Assembly (NCBI GenBank): GCA_025454275.1
Contig: JALOOS010000139.1
Location: 1 to 8,807, forward strand
Source: Desulfobacterales bacterium
GTDB taxonomy: Bacteria > Desulfobacterota > Desulfobacteria > Desulfobacterales > SpSt-501
Direction: 5' to 3'
DNA: 8,807 nucleotides
In this document: in pieces, positions 1 through 7,734 of the stretch
How positions within the stretch are numbered: the first letter of the stretch is position 1
How the letters are laid out: every line of letters begins with the position of its first letter
The notes under the pieces: model-generated
Database searches by the model: none
What the model was told of the DNA's origin: nothing
The model's input: only the letters and a program-made list of their open reading frames with translations
Translations under genes and position numbers: made by a program

Positions 1-432
1 CGTCGCGGCGGCGAGGCTTGTCAGCTTGCCGAAGACCCAGGGGGACTCATCCTTTTTGAAATATTGCAGGGTGAGGGACATGTTGGTCGTTTCGTAATAG
101 TGAAACCCGAAGCTGCTGATCAGGGTGGTGAGGGCGATCCCGGCAAAGGTGGGGAAAAAGCCGGTCGCCGCGAGCCCCGCCCCCAGGATGAGGATGGAGA
201 GGGCCGAGAGCCGGTGCTCGCGGATGACCAGCATGACGTAGACCGCGAGCAGGGCCAGGAACCCCGGAATTTCGCGGATGGACTGGATCATGCCGACATG
301 GTTGCCCTTCAGGCCGGCGACATCCACCGCGAAATTGTTGAACAGCGTGCTCCAGGTCTGCAGCCCCACCGTGGAGCAGATGGTGAGCACCACGAGGTAC
401 CAGAACATCGGGGTGGGATGGGCGCAGTGCAC
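1..432 (-). CDS. MFS transporter, N-terminal 144 residues (partial at window start)
   Basis: Minus-strand frame open from the window edge up to an in-frame TAA at 460-462. The translation is strongly hydrophobic, with about four membrane segments: FWYLVVLTICSTVGLQ near the start, IPGFLALLAVYVMLVI, LSALSILILGAGLAATGFF, and a stretch around FAGIALTTLISSFGF. The loops (for example VIREHRLSA between segments 2 and 3) and the later FHYYETTNMSLTLQYF are in the style of an uncharacterised group of major facilitator proteins; I recognise the family but not a substrate. The start is uncertain. GTG at 432 gives VHCAHPTPMFWY and ATG at 408 gives MFWYLVV; neither has a good ribosome binding site, and the TAA limits any further extension to 18 codons before the ATG. 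I prefer 432 because the HPTP lead-in looks like family sequence. The remaining two thirds of the transporter lie outside the window. Confidence 0.8.
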   Translation of the reverse strand, partial: MHCAHPTPMFWYLVVLTICSTVGLQTWSTLFNNFAVDVAGLKGNHVGMIQSIREIPGFLALLAVYVMLVIREHRLSALSILILGAGLAATGFFPTFAGIALTTLISSFGFHYYETTNMSLTLQYFKKDESPWVFGKLTSLAAAT

Positions 433-515
433 CCGGCGGTTTACGGTTTTGAATTGCCGTTATGTCATATCAATTTGAATTGTTACCACCGCCGGACCTA
501 TCCGCTTAAAATTGA

Positions 516-531
516 GTTCAATTTTTTGAAC
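516..531. promoter_or_regulatory. Perfect palindrome GTTCAA-N4-TTGAAC (possible operator)
   Basis: Two perfect 6-base arms (516-521 and 526-531) are separated by TTTT, about 85 bases upstream of the MFS start. The dyad form and position would suit a dimeric repressor or activator, but it lies in AT-rich DNA where such palindromes arise more easily, and no regulator is encoded in the window. Confidence 0.25.
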
Positions 532-775
532 CTTTGCCCAATAATCAAAAACACCTGTGAATACAATATCTTTTTTCAGACACGGCCGCGGTGCAGCCCA
601 CCCTGGTTCATAATCGTGAACCGGTGTGGCCCTTTCACCGTTGATGCGGCAGCTCGAGAGGGGTTTCCGCCGGCTTCCACTCATTTCATCAACATATTGA
701 AATATTATCTAATTATAAAATTTTGGATTTAAATTCAAAGGAGATTCCGGTCTTTGGCAAGGACTTTGCATTCTT

Positions 776-802
776 TCAAGCCAAGCCTAATAATTTCTTC
801 AT
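776..802 (-). other. Eight-codon ORF (MKKLLGLA) with near-perfect Shine-Dalgarno: leader peptide or broken gene
   Basis: On the minus strand AAGGAGG (816-810) stands 7 bases before ATG (802-800), and the frame reads MKKLLGLA then TGA (778-776). It is the best ribosome binding site in the window. The residues look like the beginning of a signal peptide or lipoprotein precursor (positively charged, then hydrophobic), but the frame stops at once. Reading on past the TGA gives only 20 further codons (KNAKSLPKTG...) before TAA, with no hydrophobic core or lipobox. It may be a regulatory leader peptide, the stump of a decayed exported-protein gene, or chance. No transport, amino acid or antibiotic theme is evident in the peptide. 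The MFS start is about 344 bases further downstream, too far for simple coupling. Confidence 0.3.
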
Positions 803-814
803 CTGTTCTCCTCC

Positions 815-849
815 TTAACGGCTAACCGGGTGGTCCGGTTGGCCGTTAA
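815..849 (-). promoter_or_regulatory. 15-bp hairpin running into the Shine-Dalgarno of the eight-codon ORF
   Basis: Arms 815-829 (TTAACGGCTAACCGG) and 835-849 (CCGGTTGGCCGTTAA) pair over 15 positions with a single mismatch, which can be a G-U wobble in one of the two RNA senses, around a 5-base loop (830-834). Read on the minus strand, the 3' arm ends in ...GCCGTTAA, whose last two bases are the first two of AAGGAGG, so the stem abuts and slightly overlaps the ribosome binding site. This suits control of translation initiation or an RNA-stabilising 5' structure. On the plus strand the hairpin is followed by only a four-base T run (CATTTTCC), so a classical terminator is unlikely. Structure is seen directly; function is inferred. 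Confidence 0.5.
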
Positions 850-876
850 CATTTTCCGCTTTCCGCAAAATCCCGC

Positions 877-907
877 TACCGGCAACGTATTGCCGTATTG
901 CCGAGTA
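877..907. repeat. Tandem 8-bp repeat (CGTATTGC x2) with alternative hairpins
   Basis: CGTATTGC occurs at 886-893 and again at 894-901. CGGCAA at 880-885 can pair with TTGCCG at 890-895 (loop CGTA) or with the second copy at 898-903, the latter extended by TAC/GTA (877-879 with 905-907) around one bulged base. The two pairings exclude each other. The element lies upstream of the amidohydrolase on the plus strand and upstream of the 815-849 hairpin on the minus strand. I compared the minus-strand leader with the remembered GEMM-I (c-di-GMP) core and the cobalamin box and saw neither. Confidence 0.35.
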
Positions 908-957
908 CCGGCCAGTGACCCGTGCTCCCATTGGAATTTTGTGATATGAGATGACCC

Positions 958-1800
958 ATGATCATCGACTTCCACACCCATCTGTTTCCGGATTCCATTT
1001 GCAAGGGCCGGGACGGCTACTGCGATTCCGAGCCCGCTTTCGATCTGCTCTACCGGTCGCCCGGGTCGCGGTTGGTGGGCACGGCCGAGCTTCTCCGGGC
1101 CATGGACGCCGACGGGGTCGATCGATCGGTCGTTTTCGGGTTTCCGTGGCAGAATCCTGAGCTCTACCGGATGCACAACGACTGCATCCTGGAGGCGGTG
1201 CGGCAACACCCGGGCCGCCTGATCGGTTTCGGCTGTTTCGACCCCCTCGGCCGGGATGCGGCCCGCGAGGCGCAACGCTGCCTGGACGCGGGGCTTTCCG
1301 GGATCGGGGAGCTCGCGTTCTACCGCGCGGGGATCGATGCGGCGGCCCTCGACCGGCTCGAGCCCGTGATGGAGATCTGCCGCGAGCGCGGCCGGCCGGT
1401 CTTGATCCACACCAACGAACCGATCGGCCATGCCTACCCGGGGAAGACCCCGGTCAGCCTGGCCCAGATCTACGGTTTGGTCCGGCGCTTCCCCGCGACC
1501 ACCATCGTCCTCGCCCACTGGGGCGGGGGGCTGTTCTTCTTCGGACTGCTGAAAAAAGAGGTGAAGGCAGCGCTCCGCAACGTCTATTTCGACACGGCGG
1601 CCTCCCCCTATCTCTACGACCCGCGCGTCTATACCATCGCCGTTCAGGCCGTCGGGGCCGAAAAGCTCCTCTTCGGAAGCGATTACCCTCTGCTGCCCCC
1701 GCACCGCTACTTCAGCGAGATGGCGGCCGGCGGGTTGTCCGCCGCCGAGCGCGCCCTGGTCTGCGGGGGCAACGCGGCGCGGATCCTCAACCTGGGATGA
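958..1800 (+). CDS. Amidohydrolase_2-family metal-dependent hydrolase
   Basis: A 280-residue TIM-barrel hydrolase of the amidohydrolase superfamily (amidohydrolase_2 branch, which includes ACMSD-like decarboxylases and related hydrolases). Metal-site signatures are all in place: the HxH pair H6 and H8 in IDFHTHLF at the end of the first strand, E118 in GELAFY, H151 in VLIHTNEP, H187 in IVLAHWGG, and D242 in LLFGSDYPL near the C-terminus. Length is normal for the family and the protein looks complete, cytosolic and intact. The substrate cannot be read from sequence; the family hydrolyses or decarboxylates many compounds. ATG 958 was chosen because it begins directly with the conserved first strand (MIIDFHTH); the ribosome binding site is weak (GAGATGA just upstream). 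It appears monocistronic, divergent from the MFS gene and convergent with the glgP cluster, so context gives no pathway. Confidence 0.88.
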   Translation: MIIDFHTHLFPDSICKGRDGYCDSEPAFDLLYRSPGSRLVGTAELLRAMDADGVDRSVVFGFPWQNPELYRMHNDCILEAVRQHPGRLIGFGCFDPLGRDAAREAQRCLDAGLSGIGELAFYRAGIDAAALDRLEPVMEICRERGRPVLIHTNEPIGHAYPGKTPVSLAQIYGLVRRFPATTIVLAHWGGGLFFFGLLKKEVKAALRNVYFDTAASPYLYDPRVYTIAVQAVGAEKLLFGSDYPLLPPHRYFSEMAAGGLSAAERALVCGGNAARILNLG

Positions 1801-1827
1801 TGAGCCCTGCGCCGCTGGGAGGGCACC

Positions 1828-1863
1828 CACCGGCGGCGGACCATGAGTTTTACCGCCGCCGTG
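1828..1863. terminator. Candidate hairpin between convergent genes
   Basis: CGGCGGCGG (1831-1839) pairs perfectly with CCGCCGCCG (1853-1861), and the stem can extend by CA/TG around one bulge; the loop is 13 bases. It sits in the 80-base gap between the convergent amidohydrolase and CxxxCxxCC-protein stop codons, where a bidirectional terminator is expected. No U tract follows on either strand, so it may only block exonucleases, or termination may need Rho. Confidence 0.35.
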
Positions 1864-1880
1864 AGGCTCGAGCCGCCGCG

Positions 1881-2561
1881 TTACACCCGAATCCCCCTCA
1901 GCTGCGCGAGGATCGGCTCCATCCGCGCCCGGTGCTCGACGGGCAGCATCAGGGTACGCAGGGGGTGGTTGGCGATCAGGCCGTTTTCAGTGCAATCCAG
2001 GGCGCCCGCCGCGTACGTGTCCCTTTTTTCGGAAACCGCCATCACCGCCAGCACATCGAGCAGGTTGCCGCTGCACCCGTCGGCGTCCAAGTGCTCGATG
2101 GTCTGCAGGAACACCGTCAGGGAGAGGACGAACTCCTCCACGTCGGCGCTGCCGCCGGCAGCGCAGGGGGTGCGCGAAACGAAACAGCGGCAGTGGAAGG
2201 GTCGCAGAATGTAGACCGAGCAGAGCCCGTCCAGTAGCAGCGGGCAGGTCGCCGGGAGGATCTCGCCGTTTTCGGCCGGCGGCTCGCCGCCCGCCGCGCA
2301 GATGGCGGCGAGCCCATTGGTCGTCACCTGCGGCCGGAAGCGGTCCGGCGCCGCCGCTCCTGCCAGGCGGCGGCTGAGCCGGTCCCATTCGCCGGGAGGA
2401 AGGGTCGCCTTTATTTTGTAGGCCTCAAGGGTGGTCGCCGTGACGTGGGTGGTGCAGCAGGTCGTGCAGCGCGGGGAGCAGGCCGTGACCTGGGTGCGTG
2501 CGAAGGTGTCGTAAACAGCGTAAACGGCATCAAGCGCCTTCAGCTTGCGTTCGATTTCCAT
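1881..2561 (-). CDS. YkgJ-type CxxxCxxCC zinc/iron-chelating domain protein
   Basis: A 226-residue protein with the hallmark cysteine pattern of the YkgJ/zinc- or iron-chelating cluster family: C28-x3-C32-x2-C35-C36 near the N-terminus, then C106...C114 followed by the characteristic YxxRPxxCR box (R120-P121-F122-H123-C124-R125, plus C126). The family is believed to bind a metal ion or Fe-S cluster through these cysteines; its biochemical role is largely undefined, so I assign none. Two more cysteines (C163, C190) lie in the C-terminal part. The frame is open further upstream to ATG 2639, but I chose ATG 2561 (MEIERKL) because upstream residues are low-quality, Arg-rich shadow of the preceding gene, and GAGG lies about 8 bases before the ATG. 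From 2561 it overlaps the end of the glycosyltransferase gene by 32 bases, suggesting translational coupling as the last gene of a glgP-GT9-ykgJ-like operon. Confidence 0.85.
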   Translation of the reverse strand: MEIERKLKALDAVYAVYDTFARTQVTACSPRCTTCCTTHVTATTLEAYKIKATLPPGEWDRLSRRLAGAAAPDRFRPQVTTNGLAAICAAGGEPPAENGEILPATCPLLLDGLCSVYILRPFHCRCFVSRTPCAAGGSADVEEFVLSLTVFLQTIEHLDADGCSGNLLDVLAVMAVSEKRDTYAAGALDCTENGLIANHPLRTLMLPVEHRARMEPILAQLRGIRV

Positions 2562-3411
2562 CGCTCGGCCTCGTCGTTTCTGGAAGTGGCGGGCACACCC
2601 GCGCGAGGGCCTGAAGGACATCCTCGACCCGGGTGGCATTCAAACATTCGGCCGCGTCACACTTCTGCGCCTCCGTCTCGAAGCAGGGCTCACAGGCGAC
2701 CGGCGGCCGGAGCACCTCCACCGCACGGCCGCATGGCCTCCAGCGCATCGGGTCGCTCGGCCCGAAGATCACGACACTCGGCACTCCGACCCACCCCGCC
2801 AGGTGGCTGACGCCGGAGTCGTTGCCGATGAAGGCCGAGGTGCTCCGCAGCCGGCCGGCGAGCTCCGAGAGATCCCGCGGCCGGCCCGCCCGCTCCCCGC
2901 GGTTTTCAAGCTCCGGCAGGAGGTCCTCTTCGGCCGGGCCGACGATGAAGTCAACCTGCCGGCCTCCGCCGCGCAGTCGGTCGGCGAGGGCGAGAAAGCG
3001 TCCGAGCGGCCAGCGCTTGCGCGGGCTACCGGCGCCCGGGTGCATCAGTACCGGCCCGCCGGCAGCCTGCCAGGGCAGGGATGCGGCACCCTCTTCCACC
3101 GCGTCGAGCCAGCCGCAGGATACGATCGCCCGGCGCAGATGGTCGCTCACATGCACGCGCTCTCTCGCCGGCGGGCGGGGGGCAACACGGCAGCGCCTGG
3201 CCCCGCCGATGGCCGCCAGCGAGGCGTCCAAAGCCGGGTGGGCCGAGACGCACAGGATGGCGGCATAATCCGCCAGCCGGCGCCGGGCCTCCGGATTGGG
3301 ATGCGCGGTGAAGAGGGAAGCGGTCCAGGCGGCCTCGAGCGGGTACCAGGCCTCGACCAACCGCTCGGCCGCGGCGAGCCGGCCGAGGGGCCCCTGACAG
3401 AGAAGCCCCAC
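2530..3411 (-). CDS. GT9/heptosyltransferase-like glycosyltransferase, start uncertain
   Basis: A 293-residue frame from GTG 3411 with hallmarks of glycosyltransferase family 9 (ADP-heptose:LPS heptosyltransferase and relatives), which transfer sugars from nucleotide donors to lipopolysaccharide or other surface glycans at the cytosolic face. Visible are the donor-binding HPGAGSPRKRWPLGRF at 124-139, FIGNDSGVSHLAG at 194-206, FGPSDPMRW at 216-224, and a cysteine cluster C240-x2-C243...C251...C256 typical of the C-terminus of many GT9 proteins. The donor and acceptor are unknown. The start is a problem: the GT9 N-terminal motif (PALGDLVCLFP, then AALRRRF) is encoded just upstream at about 3477-3412 in the same frame, but no ATG, GTG or TTG is available there before the in-frame TGA that also ends glgP. 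The ATG at 3493, overlapping the glgP stop as ATGA, is one base out of frame. GTG 3411 is therefore only the most upstream standard start and truncates the fold; see findings. Confidence 0.8.
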   Translation of the reverse strand: MGLLCQGPLGRLAAAERLVEAWYPLEAAWTASLFTAHPNPEARRRLADYAAILCVSAHPALDASLAAIGGARRCRVAPRPPARERVHVSDHLRRAIVSCGWLDAVEEGAASLPWQAAGGPVLMHPGAGSPRKRWPLGRFLALADRLRGGGRQVDFIVGPAEEDLLPELENRGERAGRPRDLSELAGRLRSTSAFIGNDSGVSHLAGWVGVPSVVIFGPSDPMRWRPCGRAVEVLRPPVACEPCFETEAQKCDAAECLNATRVEDVLQALARVCPPLPETTRPSDGNRTQAEGA

Positions 3412-3489
3412 CGGGTGAAACCGGCGCCGCAGGGCGGCGATGATTGGAAACAGGCAGACCAGATCCCCCAGGGCGGGGGGAAGAGGGCG

Positions 3490-6024
<2,535 letters not shown>

Positions 6025-6079
6025 GGGCGTCTCCTGGCAACACTCGGACAGGGCCGGCTGAAATCCGGTATAACCCAAA

Positions 6080-6108
6080 ACGCTATCATGGCGGCTCACT
6101 CCAGTCAA
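6080..6108 (-). promoter_or_regulatory. Candidate sigma70-type promoter for glgP cluster
   Basis: On the minus strand TTGACT (6108-6103, five of six consensus bases) and TAGCGT (6085-6080, matching the most conserved T, A and final T) are separated by exactly 17 bases. Initiation near 6073 would leave a leader of about 50 bases before the glgP ATG. A plus-strand TATAAC at 6069-6074 could serve rlmI but its -35 is poor. Pattern only. Confidence 0.4.
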
Positions 6109-6176
6109 ATCCGCGGCGGCGGCCGGAACGGGGGGCGTATTGCGTGTTGACCCCAACTGAGATAAACAGCGCCTCC

Positions 6177-7412
6177 ATGGCGACGACGCTCCTTATGGCA
6201 GGCGATGCTCTGCCCGAGGTTCCCATTTCCCTGCGCGCGGCCCGGCGCGTGGCGGCCGGCGTGCTCTGGATCTATTCCAACGAGGTGGCACAGCGCGATC
6301 CCGCGCTGCCGGCGGTGCATCTGTGCCGCTTCGTCCACGGCGGGCGGACGCTGGGCGCCGGTTATTTCAACCGCCACAGCCTCATTGCCGGCCGCGTGCT
6401 CGCCCGCGGCGATGAACCGGATCTCGCGGCCGCGCTGCTCCGCCACCTGAAAGAGGCCCTTGTCCGCCGCAGGCCCTTAGCGCCGGGGGAGTCGTCGCGA
6501 CTGGTTTTTTCAGAGGCGGACCTCCTGCCCGGCCTGGTGATCGACTACTACCCGCCTTGCGCCGTCCTGCAGAGCAACACCGCCGGCATGGACCTGCTGG
6601 TGCCGCTGCTCGTGGAGCGGCTCCCCGGCCTGGTGGCCGATATCCTGGGCGCCCGGCTCGAGGGACTTGCGCTGCGCTGCGATGGGAGCGCGCGCCGGCT
6701 GGAGGCGGCCGAGCGGTTCAGCCGGGTCTGTTTCGGCGACCCCGGGAGGCTGGCCGCCGCGGCCGTGGAGGAGGACGGGGTCCGCTACGTCGCCGATCTC
6801 CTCTCCGGCCAGAAGACGGGCTTCTTCCTGGACCAGCGCGAGAACCGGCGTTTCCTGGCCCGCTGGGTGCGCCGGCGCCCCGGCGCCCGCGTTCTCGACC
6901 TCTGCTGCTACTCCGGAGGGTGGGGGTTGCGGGCGCTCTGCGAGGGGGCGGGCCACGTGACCTTCGTCGACGAGAGCCGCGAGGCCCTGCGGCTCCTGCA
7001 GGCAGGCCTCGAGGCGAACCGGATCTCACCCGGCCGGACGCGGGTGGCGGCGCAAGAGGTTTTCGAGTTTCTCGCCGCAGACCCGGAGCGCTACGACGTG
7101 GTGGTGGCCGATCCCCCGGCCTTCGTCAAATCCCGCCCCAACCTCGCCAAGGCCCTCAAGGCGTATCAGCGGCTCAACCGGCTGGCATGGCAGCGGCTGG
7201 CCCCCGGCGGGGTGCTCATCACCTGCAGCTGCAGCCATCTCCTCACTCCGGATGAGTTTCTGGCACTGCTCGGCCGGGCCGTCGCGCAGGCGGAGGGGAT
7301 GGCCCAGGTGGTTTACCGGGGCGGGCAGGCCGCCGACCATCCGCAGCTGCTCTCCATGCCGGAGACGGGCTACCTCAAGTGCGCCGGGCTGCTCCGGATC
7401 GATACCGCGTGA
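6177..7412 (+). CDS. rlmI: RlmI-type 23S rRNA (cytosine-C5)-methyltransferase
   Basis: A 411-residue class I SAM-dependent methyltransferase of the RlmI/YccW group, which methylates a cytosine C5 in 23S rRNA (C1962 in E. coli). The N-terminal part is PUA-like (LRAARRVAAGVLWIYSNEVA, then a beta-rich GRTLGAGYFNRHSLIAGRVL), followed by SEADLLPGLVIDYY and the family box KTGFFLDQRENRRF at 213-226. The SAM-binding motif VLDLCCYSGGWGL is at 239-251, DPPAFVKS at 312-319, and TCSCSH at 349-354 supplies the cysteines expected of an m5C methyltransferase. The order and length match the family. GTG 6144 would add 11 residues (LTPTEINSAS) that do not look conserved; ATG 6177 is preferred, although its ribosome binding site is weak and ATG 6195 is also possible. 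Divergent from glgP with about 150 bases between starts. E. coli target position is known for the family; activity here is inferred. Confidence 0.9.
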   Translation: MATTLLMAGDALPEVPISLRAARRVAAGVLWIYSNEVAQRDPALPAVHLCRFVHGGRTLGAGYFNRHSLIAGRVLARGDEPDLAAALLRHLKEALVRRRPLAPGESSRLVFSEADLLPGLVIDYYPPCAVLQSNTAGMDLLVPLLVERLPGLVADILGARLEGLALRCDGSARRLEAAERFSRVCFGDPGRLAAAAVEEDGVRYVADLLSGQKTGFFLDQRENRRFLARWVRRRPGARVLDLCCYSGGWGLRALCEGAGHVTFVDESREALRLLQAGLEANRISPGRTRVAAQEVFEFLAADPERYDVVVADPPAFVKSRPNLAKALKAYQRLNRLAWQRLAPGGVLITCSCSHLLTPDEFLALLGRAVAQAEGMAQVVYRGGQAADHPQLLSMPETGYLKCAGLLRIDTA

Positions 7413-7429
7413 GCCCCTGCCGATTTTGC

Positions 7430-7458
7430 TTGCATTTTATCGGCGCATCCACTACATA
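7430..7458 (+). promoter_or_regulatory. Candidate promoter for mgtE
   Basis: TTGCAT (7430-7435) and TACATA (7453-7458) with a 17-base spacer lie just downstream of the rlmI stop in a locally AT-rich patch. The match to consensus is only moderate. The -35 lies inside an inverted repeat (GCCGAT 7419-7424 / ATCGGC 7439-7444). If used, transcription would start near 7465, giving a leader of about 270 bases before mgtE. Confidence 0.3.
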
Positions 7459-7542
7459 GGCCCGATTGCAGACGCATGGGCCGCTCTCACCGGCGCCGCG
7501 CTGCGGATCACGTCGCCCTCCCCTTCACCCGAGGACGTTCAC

Positions 7543-7668
7543 ATGCAAGACGGAGACCCTGGCAGTAGTCCCTGCCATCGACGCCGGCACGGCGGATGCC
7601 CCATTCCGTCGTATCGGGTCGCTTCGGCGCCGGACCGGAACGTCTGCCGGAGAGCACCCCGCCCCTGA
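7543..7668 (+). other. Possible 41-codon upstream ORF in the mgtE leader
   Basis: ATG 7543 has GAGGA seven bases upstream (7531-7535), a better ribosome binding site than most genes here. It encodes MQDGDPGSSP followed by an Arg/Gly/Pro-rich stretch and stops at TGA 7666-7668, 66 bases before the mgtE ATG. A 6-bp hairpin (TGGCAG 7560-7565 / CTGCCA 7572-7577) lies within its first codons. No homologous family is recognised and GC-rich random frames are often Arg/Pro-rich, so coding is uncertain. Its position suggests a regulatory leader peptide. Confidence 0.25.
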
Positions 7669-7688
7669 TCCCCGGGCGCGCTCCTGCC

Positions 7689-7720
7689 CGTTTTGGCCCG
7701 GACCCGAACGGCCCAAAACG
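7689..7720 (+). promoter_or_regulatory. Hairpin immediately before the mgtE Shine-Dalgarno
   Basis: CGTTTTGGCC (7689-7698) pairs with GGCCCAAAACG (7710-7720): ten base pairs with one bulged C and an 11-base loop. The GAGGA ribosome binding site of mgtE begins at 7722, one base after the stem. It could modulate translation or be the expression platform of an upstream sensor; no U tract follows, so it is not an obvious terminator. I looked for an M-box (magnesium riboswitch) core in 7465-7734 and did not see one. Confidence 0.4.
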
Positions 7721-7734
7721 CAGAGGAAACGCCC

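Larger units (their letters stand above)
433..957. other. Gene-poor, AT-rich intergenic region between the MFS and amidohydrolase genes
   Basis: About 525 bases separate the divergent MFS (minus) and amidohydrolase (plus) genes. By hand count, G+C is about 43% at 481-600 and 35% at 661-780, against roughly 65-70% in the flanking genes. The longest minus-strand ORF here (684-460, 74 codons) has no recognisable family or good ribosome binding site and is probably not a gene. The identifiable elements are the palindrome at 516-531, the eight-codon ORF with strong Shine-Dalgarno at 776-816, the hairpin at 815-849 and the small repeat structure at 877-907, each listed separately. The low G+C could mark a decayed gene, an acquired segment or simply regulatory DNA; the sequence alone does not decide. 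Confidence 0.6.

Noticed and set aside
619..642. Small inverted repeat AACCGGTG / CACCGTT
   Set aside because: Short stem with a bulge and no T tract on either side; not enough to call a terminator or operator.
460..684. A 74-codon minus-strand ORF in the AT-rich region
   Set aside because: No family resemblance, mixed composition, no good ribosome binding site; it ends at the TAA that precedes the MFS frame. Could be a remnant, but I cannot support it as a gene.
755..826. A plus-strand TTG-started 23-codon ORF behind AAAGGAG (738-744)
   Set aside because: Spacing to TTG is about 10 bases, the start codon is rare, and the ORF is antisense to the better-supported eight-codon ORF; likely coincidence.
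850..957. Possible c-di-GMP (GEMM-I) or cobalamin riboswitch upstream of the eight-codon ORF
   Set aside because: The minus-strand leader is structured, but I could not find the conserved GEMM-I core or the B12 box; no known class could be assigned by eye.
799..1830. A 343-codon minus-strand open frame antisense to the amidohydrolase
   Set aside because: Arg/Gly/Pro-rich shadow; the plus-strand gene has all the metal-site residues.
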